Assembly (NCBI GenBank): GCA_036782755.1
Contig: DAIPYL010000070.1
Coordinates: 1 to 6,404, forward strand
Length of the DNA: 6,404 nt
Source of the DNA: Jeotgalicoccus sp036782755
GTDB taxonomy: Bacteria; Bacillota; Bacilli; Staphylococcales; Salinicoccaceae
Reading direction: 5' to 3'
The notes under the pieces are model-generated. The model was not told where the DNA came from and searched no databases. It saw nothing but the letters and a program-made list of their open reading frames with translations. Position numbers and translations under genes: made by a program. Position 1 is the stretch's first letter. Every line of letters starts with the position of its first letter. Shown here one piece after another: positions 1 to 5,739 of this stretch.

Positions 1-10
1 GTGTTTATTT

Positions 11-1741
11 TTAATCCTCTAATCTCTGTTCGTCTTTATGATATTTAATTATTCCTTCAGCACAACGATACGCTATGGCACCGACTGTTCCTGTCGGGTT
101 ATTCCCTGAGTTGTGTACAAATGTACTCGAACCTGCAACAAACAAATTGTCACGGTCCCAGTGTTGTAACCAGGTATTCACTACACTATTCTCAGGGTCT
201 GTACCCATTGGTGTACCACCGGAAATATTTGTTGACTGGTAAGGTACAATATCATATGCACCAATATCATCATTATCTACGTCTATATGTTTCGCACCCA
301 TCTTCTCTACAATTTCTTTACATCTCTCTGCCAGATATTTATTTCTTTCATTGTCCTGCTCTGTCCAATTATATGTGAGCATGACTTGTGAATTTCCAAA
401 TTTATCCTTGTAGGTATCATCTAAGTCCAGGTAATGATCTTTATGCGGGCCGGTATGCGCCATCGAATAAACTTCTAATGTTCTTGTAAAGTTCTTAATG
501 GATTCTTCTTTGAATTCTTCTCCCCATTCAGGCGTATCTTTACGAATTGTGTTCGATAAGATAGGACGAGCGCCTGTTTGAGTAAAGTGGATTGATCCTC
601 CGTGAATAAAATCAAGATCCTCATGATCAAAATTATCACCGTTAAAATCATCCAGAATCATACCGAGTGCACCTGCACCCATAAATGTGTTGAACTGTTC
701 GTCAAAGAAACCGGTAGCACCTGAACCAGTCTGGTAACAGTAATTACTTCCGAGTGTGCCTTTTTCTGTTTCCGGATCATATTGTTCCCCAATATCTGAA
801 ACTCTGAGCAGCTTATAGTTATTAAATAAGAAACTCGTCAGTACAACAACATCCGCCGGCTGGAAAAATTCCTCTCCCGTTACAGTGTCGATGAACTTTA
901 CACCGGTTACTTTTTTATCATCATTTTTATCAGTAACAATTTCAGTAACGTTTGAATGATAACGTATATCATAGTTTCCGGTTTTTTCCGCTGTTTTTAA
1001 TACTGTCACATCAGGTGTTGCTTTTGCATCATACTCACATGCAAAGCGTTCACAGAATGCACAGTATTGACATTGGTTTAAAACCTCGCCATCAGGGTTC
1101 TCATAACTCTGTGACATGTTGGCAGACGGCATCATAATGGGATGCAGATTCAGTTCTTTCGCCGCTTTTTCAAACAGTCTTAAAGATTTAGTTTTAAGCA
1201 TTGGCGGGTTTGGATAAGGACTGGAGCGCTCCTCACCAAGCGGGTTTTCTTCACCGCTGACTCCGGCAGTTTTTTCAAATTTATCATAGTATTTTTCCAT
1301 CTCATCAAATGTGACACCCCAGTCACGATAGCGAAGACCGGAATCTTCTCCGAGTTTTTCTTCCCCGTATTTTTCTTCTGTCATTGACTTAATTTCAAAA
1401 TCATATGGCATGTAACGGTCAGTTTGTCCATTCCAATGTGTACCAGCTCCGCCTCGTCCGCTGCCTGGTAAAAATGAACCTAAACGGCGAACAGGGAGTG
1501 CACGTTCGTCCCGGTTATTTCTAAATGTTAAAGTTTCAACTGAAGTGTCCTGCATCAGTTCATAACGCTGAGCGTACTTCAATTCATCATGTATATGCTG
1601 ATAGTCAGTGGTATCACGGTACCCTCCACGCTCTAAACTCTTCACTCTTAATCCTTCTTTAGCTGTTTCTGCAGCAACGATACCGCCTGTCCAGCCGGCA
1701 CCGACAGTAACAACATCGACTTTCTCCAATTCTTTTACCAT
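11..1741 (-). CDS. GMC-family FAD-dependent oxidoreductase, gluconate 2-dehydrogenase catalytic-subunit type
   Basis: A 576-residue flavoprotein of the glucose-methanol-choline family, which oxidises the hydroxyl group of a sugar acid, sugar or polyol using FAD. The N-terminus has the dinucleotide-binding fold with GAGWTG at residues 14-19. A second FAD-contact segment, GRGGAGTHWNG, lies at 95-105. A cysteine cluster C224-x2-C227-x2-C230-x4-C235 is of the kind seen in membrane-dehydrogenase subunits and may hold an Fe-S cluster (inference). The C-terminal GMC domain has GGTPMGTDP at 508-516 and FVHNSGNNPTGTVGA at 541-555, with H543 and N548 as likely catalytic or FAD-near residues. Length is normal for the family and the frame is intact. 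The start is fixed by AGGAGG at 1750-1755, 8 nt upstream. In related operons a small subunit 3 gene lies just upstream; here only a broken remnant is present (1767-1890). No signal peptide is visible. The substrate cannot be told from sequence; gluconate is only the family label. Confidence 0.9.
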   Translation of the reverse strand: MVKELEKVDVVTVGAGWTGGIVAAETAKEGLRVKSLERGGYRDTTDYQHIHDELKYAQRYELMQDTSVETLTFRNNRDERALPVRRLGSFLPGSGRGGAGTHWNGQTDRYMPYDFEIKSMTEEKYGEEKLGEDSGLRYRDWGVTFDEMEKYYDKFEKTAGVSGEENPLGEERSSPYPNPPMLKTKSLRLFEKAAKELNLHPIMMPSANMSQSYENPDGEVLNQCQYCAFCERFACEYDAKATPDVTVLKTAEKTGNYDIRYHSNVTEIVTDKNDDKKVTGVKFIDTVTGEEFFQPADVVVLTSFLFNNYKLLRVSDIGEQYDPETEKGTLGSNYCYQTGSGATGFFDEQFNTFMGAGALGMILDDFNGDNFDHEDLDFIHGGSIHFTQTGARPILSNTIRKDTPEWGEEFKEESIKNFTRTLEVYSMAHTGPHKDHYLDLDDTYKDKFGNSQVMLTYNWTEQDNERNKYLAERCKEIVEKMGAKHIDVDNDDIGAYDIVPYQSTNISGGTPMGTDPENSVVNTWLQHWDRDNLFVAGSSTFVHNSGNNPTGTVGAIAYRCAEGIIKYHKDEQRLED

Positions 1742-1749
1742 TTCATTAT

Positions 1750-1755
1750 CCTCCT
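1750..1755 (-). promoter_or_regulatory. Ribosome binding site of the GMC oxidoreductase
   Basis: AGGAGG on the minus strand, 8 nt before the ATG at 1741. It decides the start codon. Between it and the start lies a second, out-of-frame ATG that opens a three-codon frame (ATG AAA TGG TAA) overlapping the true start; this is probably accidental. Confidence 0.8.
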
Positions 1756-1766
1756 AAATTCTCAAA

Positions 1767-1890
1767 CTATGAAACTAACTCAGGTATTGGTTCAATATCA
1801 TGAGGTTCATCATTATCAATGATATTTAAATAGAAATGCTGATGTCCCGGGGAACTGTTTCAACTTCCAGCCCGTCATATTTCTTTTATA
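1767..1890 (-). pseudogene. Remnant of gluconate 2-dehydrogenase subunit 3 (small subunit), C-terminal part, frameshifted
   Basis: Read on the minus strand, 1890 to about 1850 encodes YKRNMTGWKLKQFPG, which resembles the conserved GGN-x-M-x-GWK-x-x-x-FPG segment of gluconate 2-dehydrogenase subunit 3 proteins. After the FPG codons the frame must shift by one base (near 1844-1852). The next frame then reads HQHFYLNIIDNDEPHDIEP and continues to IPELVS and a TAG stop at 1767-1769, an acidic tail plausible for this family. Stops lie in frame just upstream of the first segment, so the N-terminal majority of a protein usually around 150-250 residues is missing. It sits directly upstream of the GMC catalytic subunit on the same strand, the usual operon position for this partner. 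Family assignment rests on recalled motifs, not a search. Confidence 0.6.
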
Positions 1891-1906
1891 AAATTAGTTT
1901 TACAAA

Positions 1907-1921
1907 TATATACTGTATATA
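1907..1921. promoter_or_regulatory. Palindromic candidate operator (TATATAC-T-GTATATA)
   Basis: A perfect 7-bp inverted repeat with a single central base, lying exactly at the predicted start of transcription of the GMC operon promoter. This is the usual position for a repressor operator. The regulator is unknown and not visible in the window. AT-rich palindromes arise easily by chance, so the case rests on the position. Confidence 0.35.
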
Positions 1922-1925
1922 GATA

Positions 1926-1954
1926 ATTGTATCACTTTTTAAATATTATGTAAG
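1926..1954 (-). promoter_or_regulatory. Candidate promoter of the subunit 3 remnant / GMC oxidoreductase operon
   Basis: On the minus strand a -35-like CTTACA (1949-1954) is separated by 17 bp from TACAAT (1926-1931). TACAAT is preceded by TG one base away, giving an extended -10 element (TGATACAAT). Transcription would start near 1919, inside the palindrome at 1907-1921. It points at the broken small-subunit gene and, behind it, the intact flavoprotein gene. Prediction from consensus only. Confidence 0.5.
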
Positions 1955-2023
1955 AGGTCTAAGGAAACATAAGTTTAAATTTATAATCACAGTTACAAAA
2001 TATTATTACTTTGAATAAGAATT

Positions 2024-2066
2024 TGTATAGTACGGCAGACTAATCGACGACAGATAAAAGATGATG
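2024..2066 (-). pseudogene. Fragment of a second copy of the small membrane protein gene at 4026-4280
   Basis: Bases 2024-2058 align without gaps to 4164-4198, with about 29 of 35 positions identical, including the uninterrupted block TACGGCAGAC. In the matching minus-strand frame the fragment reads FYLSSISLPYYT, against IYLSPIGLPYYIA in the intact protein. No start and no further similarity are visible on either side, and a stop follows shortly after. This suggests the decayed remains of a paralogue. The match is short, so it is suggestive and not proven. Confidence 0.45.
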
Positions 2067-2089
2067 AAATTTAATAGTACTTCAAACAC

Positions 2090-2126
2090 AAAAATCGCTG
2101 TCAAATTATACCTGACAGCGATTTTT
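2090..2126. terminator. Strong bidirectional rho-independent terminator
   Basis: A 14-bp perfect inverted repeat, AAAAATCGCTGTCA (2090-2103) and TGACAGCGATTTTT (2113-2126), with a 9-nt loop. The GC-containing stem has A5 and T5 runs at its ends, so it can terminate transcription in both directions. It follows the stop codon of the XRE antitoxin remnant (2129-2131) on the minus strand and presumably ended that gene's transcript. Confidence 0.85.
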
Positions 2127-2128
2127 AT

Positions 2129-2215
2129 CTAAACAATACTCATCTCAAGTTCTTTACCTGCAGCTTGAGCAATGCGGCTCAGCATTTCAACTGTAGTATT
2201 CACCGGAAGATCACG
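2129..2215 (-). pseudogene. C-terminal remnant of an XRE/HigA-like antitoxin
   Basis: Twenty-eight codons on the minus strand, beginning RDLPVNTTVEMLSRIAQA and ending GKELEMSIV with TAG at 2129-2131. The pattern T-x-E-x-L-x-x-I-A-x-A-x-G-K-x-L-E is typical of the last helix and tail of XRE-type antitoxins (HigA/HipB style), whose genes usually encode about 90-120 residues. An in-frame TAA at 2216-2218 marks the loss of the helix-turn-helix region. Its terminator at 2090-2126 is intact. The break lies at the same place where a plus-strand frame begins without a start. Family call is from the motif alone. Confidence 0.5.
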
Positions 2216-2217
2216 TT

Positions 2218-2673
2218 AAGTATTATCTGGACGATGAAGATTTTACAGTTGCTGCTAACAAATCCGGCAAAGAAATACCGATAAAATATCTTTTTAAGAA
2301 AATACAAAATAACTTAAGTGTTATGGATTTGAAACCGCATCGTTATTTGAATATATACATGGGAAACGCATTTATTAATAAAACATCAAATGATGACATA
2401 TGGAGTGTCAGATTTGCAGATGAAGTGACTGTCAGCGGAATCACAGTCAAACCTTCATTCGCTGTGAAGAAAGATTATATGAAAGCGAATTTTCAGGATA
2501 TTCACGACGCTTTCTTAAACAATGAGACTAAAGTGTTTTCTGTCTATACAACGCTGCCTTTCGTGCTGAAGAAATTCAACGATAAAACATATATAAACTT
2601 TGCCTCCTTTAGGGATGGAGAACCGATAAAACCCTGGTCGGAAGAGCTGTTTGATAACTTCTTTATTGTTTAA
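2218..2673 (+). pseudogene. 5'-truncated gene of unknown function
   Basis: An open plus-strand frame runs from an in-frame stop at 2194-2196 to TAA at 2671-2673. Protein-like sequence begins at about 2218 (KYYLDDEDFTVAANKSGKEI) and continues through a first ATG at 2323 without any change in character. Neither that ATG nor any codon upstream has a convincing ribosome binding site. The most economical reading is a gene whose 5' part was deleted at about 2216, leaving around 151 C-terminal codons. If translated from 2323 the product would be 116 residues, ending in EELFDNFFIV. I do not recognise the family. The sequence is mixed alpha/beta in character, without membrane segments or a visible catalytic motif. 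Confidence 0.55.
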
Positions 2674-2808
2674 GCTTTTAAATTCACATTAGTAAAATCT
2701 TTATGTCAGCTTTCCTGTAACTCTGACAGATGGATTAATTATTACTCAATATCTATTCCTGTATAAAATTATGTATTTTTTATATACCTACATCCTGAAT
2801 ACAAAAAG

Positions 2809-2845
2809 ATACCCCTAATGCAGATGAATCTCTGATTAGGGGTAT
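2809..2845 (-). terminator. Terminator of the SDR gene
   Basis: Inverted repeat ATACCCCTAAT (2809-2819) and ATTAGGGGTAT (2835-2845), extended inward by CAGA/TCTG after one bulged base. On the minus strand it is followed by CTTTTTG and lies about 30 bp after the SDR stop codon. It might also act on plus-strand transcripts from 2673, where a shorter T4 tract follows. Confidence 0.8.
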
Positions 2846-2874
2846 TCCACTTTTATAGATTACAATTTTAAAAA

Positions 2875-3654
2875 CTATCTGTAGACCATACCGCCGTCAG
2901 TTAAAATAGACTGGCCGGTAATATAACCTGCATCTTCAGAAGCTAAGAATGCTACTAAGTTTGCTACGTCTTTAGGTTCCTGTGTGCGTCCTAAAGAAAT
3001 AGAAGAAGAATATTGCTCTAATGCTTCGCCTTTCTTAGTCCCGATAACATCCATAAATTTCTCGTCCAGACGTTCCCACATGCCTGTTGCTGCAATACCC
3101 GGGCAATAGGCATTCACTGTAATATTATCTTTAGCAAGTTCTTTCGAAGCAACCTGTGTTAACCCGCGCACCGCGAATTTAGAAGCACTGTAAGTTGCAA
3201 GGAAATCGAAACCTTCATGTCCCGCAATACTTGATGCATTGATAATCGCTCCGCCGTGTCCTTGTTCTTTTAACTGCTTGGCTGCTGCCTGGATACCGAA
3301 TAAAACGCCTTTAACGTTAACATCCAATACAAAATCAACATTTTTTTCGCTGATTTTTTCTATCTGTTCGACTTCACCTTCAACACCGGCGTTATTAATA
3401 TAAACATCCAGCTTGCCGAATGTATCTACTGCATGTTTAACCAGTGCAGTGTGATCGTCCAGTTTTGAAACATCTGCAACTTTTGCAGTGACTTCGTAAT
3501 TTTTACCTTTAAGCTCTTCCAAAGTTTCATTAAGCACTTCTTCATTGATATCACTCAATACAACTTTAAAGCCGTTCTCACCTAATTTTTCTGCAATACC
3601 TTTACCTAAACCTTGAGCTGAACCTGTGATTACTGCTACTCTGTCTAATGTCAT
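2875..3654 (-). CDS. butA: Short-chain dehydrogenase/reductase, diacetyl/acetoin reductase (ButA) type
   Basis: A 259-residue classical SDR, probably NAD(H)-dependent, closest in pattern to diacetyl reductase / meso-2,3-butanediol dehydrogenase, which reduces diacetyl to acetoin and acetoin to 2,3-butanediol in the cytosol. Visible motifs are the cofactor loop TGSAQGLG (10-17), D35 at the end of strand 2 (favours NAD over NADP), ADVS at 60-63, NNAG at 87-90, N113, S142, the YSASK active site with Y155 and K159, and PG at 185-186. The stretches HGGAIINASSIAG, KFAVRGLTQVA and YITGQ...DGGM match my memory of staphylococcal ButA. Length is normal. The start follows GGAGG at 3664-3668 with 9 nt spacing. 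It has its own terminator and probably its own promoter. SDRs with other substrates share this pattern, so the gene symbol is moderately secure. Confidence 0.85.
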   Translation of the reverse strand: MTLDRVAVITGSAQGLGKGIAEKLGENGFKVVLSDINEEVLNETLEELKGKNYEVTAKVADVSKLDDHTALVKHAVDTFGKLDVYINNAGVEGEVEQIEKISEKNVDFVLDVNVKGVLFGIQAAAKQLKEQGHGGAIINASSIAGHEGFDFLATYSASKFAVRGLTQVASKELAKDNITVNAYCPGIAATGMWERLDEKFMDVIGTKKGEALEQYSSSISLGRTQEPKDVANLVAFLASEDAGYITGQSILTDGGMVYR

Positions 3655-3663
3655 GATATATAG

Positions 3664-3694
3664 CCTCCAATTAGTTTTTCCATCTTTAATTATA
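3664..3694 (-). promoter_or_regulatory. Promoter -10 and ribosome binding site of the SDR gene
   Basis: GGAGG (3664-3668) is the ribosome binding site, and TATAAT on the minus strand (3689-3694) is a candidate -10 box. No good -35 hexamer is found 16-18 bp further upstream, so the promoter would be weak or would need an activator. The inverted repeat at 3718-3744 lies just beyond the -35 position. Confidence 0.4.
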
Positions 3695-3717
3695 TACTTT
3701 TAAAGGATTAAATACTA

Positions 3718-3744
3718 AATATTCGCTCTATTCATACGAATATT
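3718..3744. promoter_or_regulatory. Inverted repeat between the antitoxin-like gene and the SDR gene
   Basis: AATATTCG (3718-3725) and CGAATATT (3737-3744), 8 bp arms with an 11-nt spacer. It begins 2 bp after the stop codon of the antitoxin-like gene and lies about 25 bp upstream of the SDR -10 box. It could be a weak AT-rich terminator for the former, although no clear T run follows on the minus strand. It could instead be a regulator binding site for the latter. The sequence does not decide. Confidence 0.4.
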
Positions 3745-3746
3745 TT

Positions 3747-3968
3747 CTAATAAATATCAAACATCTTTTCAACTTCTTCCTGGGAATATCTTTTACCTTT
3801 TTCCGCTGCCTGCTCATAGTCATTTATAACTTTATAATCAATTTCACTTTCCATCTTTTCAATTAATGAATCTTTTAATAGAGTCGACAGTCTGACATCA
3901 TGTGTATCCGCGTAGTCTTTAAATGCTTTTTCTTCCTCTTTGTTTAATCTTACAGTTACAATTGCCAT
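3747..3968 (-). CDS. RelB/DUF6290-like ribbon-helix-helix antitoxin, orphan
   Basis: A 73-residue protein. The start is taken at 3968 (MAIVTVRLNKEEEKAF), since AGGGG at 3976-3980 lies 7 nt upstream; the longer frame from 4007 runs through this site. The N-terminus (ITVRL-like strand followed by an acidic helix ending in LSTLLKDSLIEKME) has the form of a ribbon-helix-helix DNA-binding domain, as in RelB/DinJ-type antitoxins. The C-terminal YSQEEVEKMF segment resembles the toxin-binding tail of small Bacillota antitoxins annotated as DUF6290/RelB. Such proteins normally repress their own operon and neutralise a RelE-type RNase encoded just downstream. Only 92 bp separate this gene from the SDR gene, too short for a toxin, so it appears orphaned. 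Family assignment is by pattern. Confidence 0.7.
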   Translation of the reverse strand: MAIVTVRLNKEEEKAFKDYADTHDVRLSTLLKDSLIEKMESEIDYKVINDYEQAAEKGKRYSQEEVEKMFDIY

Positions 3969-4025
3969 TTTTAATCCCCTCACTTTATAAATATATTTTA
4001 ATGGCATTAGTGTGAGACTGCAGCT

Positions 4026-4280
4026 CTACATAAACAGTATGCTGACTAAAAATATTCCAGCGACATTAACCAGTATTGCCGACAGGCTGAGTTTCTTGGC
4101 TCTGCCTTCTCCGGTTTGCGTGATTAAGAGTATGACGACACTTAATATCGCGAGACCGATGGCTATATAATACGGCAGACCGATCGGCGACAGGTAAATA
4201 TTGCCCGCTTCATTGGCGGCGATTGTCGTAATCAGATAGATTAAGTTCAGTATTGATAAACCGAGTACTAAAATCCGCAT
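4026..4280 (-). CDS. Small three-helix membrane protein, unknown function
   Basis: An 84-residue hydrophobic protein with three likely transmembrane segments, at about residues 2-22, 34-54 and 63-83. A short loop carrying NEAGNIYLSPIGLPYY separates helices 1 and 2, and a basic loop (GEGRAKK) separates helices 2 and 3. The start has AAGGAG about 10 nt upstream. It begins 22 bp after the polymerase stop codon on the same strand, with no terminator between, so it is probably transcribed with the LexA-controlled polymerase. I do not recognise the family. A fragment with similar sequence occurs at 2024-2066. Whether its product takes part in the DNA-damage response is inference from position only. 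Confidence 0.75.
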   Translation of the reverse strand: MRILVLGLSILNLIYLITTIAANEAGNIYLSPIGLPYYIAIGLAILSVVILLITQTGEGRAKKLSLSAILVNVAGIFLVSILFM

Positions 4281-4302
4281 CGTATCACTCCTTACCTATA
4301 AT

Positions 4303-5565
4303 CTACCTTTTATGTCCCGCGATTAAACCTTCCCGGAGCTTCAGTGTAGAGGCTTCTGTGCAGCTGATGGCCCGCATAACACTGAGCTGTCCGTATTTCA
4401 CTTTCAGCGCATCGATCGTCTTCATCAATGCTTCTTCCTTCAGCATCTTATCGACGTCCTGGAACAGTGAAACCTGTTTCTGGCTGTCGGGGATAAAGTT
4501 CGTTAACGTGACACTGATGGTCCGGTACAGCGCATACGGGTCTGCGATTTGTTTTAAATGCTGCCAGACGTGTTTAATAATGATGTCCTCGCTGTTCGTG
4601 CCTTCTTTAATCGTAAACTGCTTGCGGTATATATGACCGTCTTTTGTGCCGACGGAAAACTGGACGGTACGCACCAGCTGCTTCATGAGCCGCAGCCGGT
4701 GTGTCACCTCATCGACATGTTCAAACAGCACGACATACGTTTCACTGAATTTATAGTCGCGCATGAGAATCTGGCTCTTTGCAATCGAAGGCGAATGGAC
4801 TTTATGCTTTTCGCTGATTTTGCTGAAATCAATACCGTTGGCATGCAGGTGCCAGTCGACTCCGATAATGCCGAAGTCCCGCTTCAGGTACTCGTGCGGA
4901 TAGTTGGCAAGATCCCCGATATTAAAAATTCCTCTTTGATTCAGTTTCTTTTCACTCTTCTTATTAATACCCCAGAATTTGCTTAACGGCTTAATATGCC
5001 ACATCTTCTCGACCACATCCTTATACCGCCATTCGGTGATTCCGTCAGGCATATGCTTGGCTTCAAGATCCAGTGCAACCTTGCTGAGCAGCAGATTGTC
5101 ACCGATCCCGACCGCACATTCGATTAAGGTCGTTTCATAGATTTCGTCCTTTATCTTTTTGGCAAGCTCCCTTGGTGAAGCGGCAAACAGTTTGTAGCTG
5201 TGTGTGACATCCATAAAGAACTCATCGACGGAGTACTGATGGAAATCTTCAGGTGCGACGTATTTGAGTGCAATTTCCGTAATACGCATGGAGTAATCCA
5301 AATAGATTTTCATGGAAGGATTGATAATGTAAATATCGCTGCGCGCAGGAATCTCAAACAGCCGCGACCCTGTTTTAATACCGAGCTTTTTTAACTCGGG
5401 CGTTGCTGCCAGCACGACGGAACCGATACTCTTTGTGTCCCCTACCACAGCGAGCTTGGTTGTCTTCGGATCCAGACCCTTCAGCCTGCATGACACACTG
5501 GCAAAGAAACTCTTTAAATCAATGCACAGAATATCGTAGTGCGGACAAACACTGTAGTCATACAT
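4303..5565 (-). CDS. Y-family DNA polymerase, UmuC/UvrX-like (SOS translesion polymerase)
   Basis: A 420-residue error-prone polymerase that copies past damaged bases. The catalytic acids are D16 (CIDLKSFFASV) and D114-E115 (YSVDEFF), F21 is the likely steric gate that excludes ribonucleotides, and GSVVLAATPELKKLGIKTGSRLFEIP (48-73) is the typical finger-domain region. A helix-hairpin-helix region (about 193-232) and a little-finger domain (about 263-358) follow. Q362-KQVSLF-368 fits the sliding-clamp binding motif QxxLxLF. The tail ending IAGHKR matches the IGGHK-type end of UvrX/UmuC-like proteins. The first possible start, GTG at 5574, lies inside the ribosome binding site AGGGGGGTG (5572-5580), so the ATG at 5565 is preferred. 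A LexA box lies directly upstream. The small membrane protein gene follows 22 bp downstream. All key residues are present. Confidence 0.93.
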   Translation of the reverse strand: MYDYSVCPHYDILCIDLKSFFASVSCRLKGLDPKTTKLAVVGDTKSIGSVVLAATPELKKLGIKTGSRLFEIPARSDIYIINPSMKIYLDYSMRITEIALKYVAPEDFHQYSVDEFFMDVTHSYKLFAASPRELAKKIKDEIYETTLIECAVGIGDNLLLSKVALDLEAKHMPDGITEWRYKDVVEKMWHIKPLSKFWGINKKSEKKLNQRGIFNIGDLANYPHEYLKRDFGIIGVDWHLHANGIDFSKISEKHKVHSPSIAKSQILMRDYKFSETYVVLFEHVDEVTHRLRLMKQLVRTVQFSVGTKDGHIYRKQFTIKEGTNSEDIIIKHVWQHLKQIADPYALYRTISVTLTNFIPDSQKQVSLFQDVDKMLKEEALMKTIDALKVKYGQLSVMRAISCTEASTLKLREGLIAGHKR

Positions 5566-5571
5566 GAATAT

Positions 5572-5580
5572 CACCCCCCT
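5572..5580 (-). promoter_or_regulatory. Ribosome binding site deciding the polymerase start
   Basis: AGGGGGGTG on the minus strand, 6 nt before the ATG at 5565. Its last three bases form a GTG that would give a product three residues longer, but a start inside the Shine-Dalgarno sequence is unlikely. Confidence 0.7.
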
Positions 5581-5585
5581 ATATA

Positions 5586-5597
5586 GAACATATGTTC
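5586..5597. promoter_or_regulatory. LexA (SOS) box of the polymerase operon
   Basis: GAACATATGTTC fits the Bacillota LexA core GAAC-RNRY-GTTC. It is the centre of a perfect 22-bp palindrome at 5581-5602. It lies between the polymerase ribosome binding site and a minus-strand extended -10 element (TGCTAATAT, 5599-5607), so bound LexA would cover the expected transcription start. No convincing -35 box is seen. Confidence 0.9.
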
Positions 5598-5598
5598 T

Positions 5599-5607
5599 AT
5601 ATTAGCA
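5599..5607 (-). promoter_or_regulatory. Extended -10 promoter element of the polymerase gene
   Basis: Minus-strand TGCTAATAT, a TGn extension joined to a -10 box with 4 of 6 consensus bases (TAATAT against TATAAT). The predicted start of transcription falls inside the LexA box. The -35 region 17 bp upstream does not resemble the consensus, as is common for extended -10 promoters. Confidence 0.5.
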
Positions 5608-5655
5608 TATAAGTGCGAAAAATAGCGGAGTTATATTTTAAAATTTCTAAATAAA

Positions 5656-5684
5656 TCGAACAAATGTTCTATTTTTGGTATAAT
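5656..5684 (+). promoter_or_regulatory. Toxin mRNA promoter with extended -10
   Basis: TGGTATAAT (5676-5684) is a perfect extended -10 box. A weak -35 (TCGAAC, 5656-5661, 3 of 6 consensus bases) lies 17 bp upstream and overlaps the LexA box. The predicted start is about 5691, at ATCGCCTATC, whose bases can pair with the sequence just after the toxin stop codon. Confidence 0.75.
5657..5670. promoter_or_regulatory. LexA (SOS) box of the type I toxin gene
   Basis: CGAACAAATGTTCT matches the Bacillota LexA consensus CGAAC-RNRY-GTTC-G/C in all but the last base. It sits over the -35 region and part of the spacer of the toxin promoter, so LexA binding would block RNA polymerase. Its centre is 72 bp from the centre of the polymerase LexA box. 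The two genes therefore diverge from a region with two separate operators. Confidence 0.88.
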
Positions 5685-5690
5685 TGAAAT

Positions 5691-5739
5691 ATCGCCTATC
5701 CATCCCGGGCGAAATATTGACCGGGAGGAGGTGGAGGCA
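5691..5739 (+). promoter_or_regulatory. Structured 5' leader of the toxin mRNA
   Basis: The leader carries two pairing elements. TCGCCTATC (5692-5700) is the exact complement of GATAGGCGA (5831-5839), which overlaps the toxin stop codon. TCCCGG (5703-5708) pairs with CCGGGA (5721-5726), a helix whose last base is the first base of the Shine-Dalgarno sequence. The Shine-Dalgarno AGGAGGTG (5726-5733) is fully complementary to the 16S rRNA end and 6 nt from the ATG, so translation would be very strong if not held back. An upstream helix limiting translation is established for Fst of pAD1, and leader structure for other type I toxins. Its function here is inferred. Confidence 0.6.

Noticed and set aside
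121..1137. Plus-strand frames opposite the GMC gene (121-378, 952-1137)
   Set aside because: Shadows of the oxidoreductase frame, with unlikely composition and no start signals.
2323..2673. Complete 116-residue gene starting at 2323
   Set aside because: No ribosome binding site at that ATG, and protein-like sequence continues about 35 codons upstream in the same frame, so truncation is more likely.
2704..2728. TGTCAG...CTGACA inverted repeat after the truncated plus-strand frame as a terminator
   Set aside because: Six-bp stem with a 13-nt loop and no T run on the plus strand; too weak to call.
4253..5394. Plus-strand frames opposite the polymerase and membrane protein genes (4253-4636, 4558-4986, 5200-5394)
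   Set aside because: They are antisense to well-supported genes, lack ribosome binding sites and show no family motifs.
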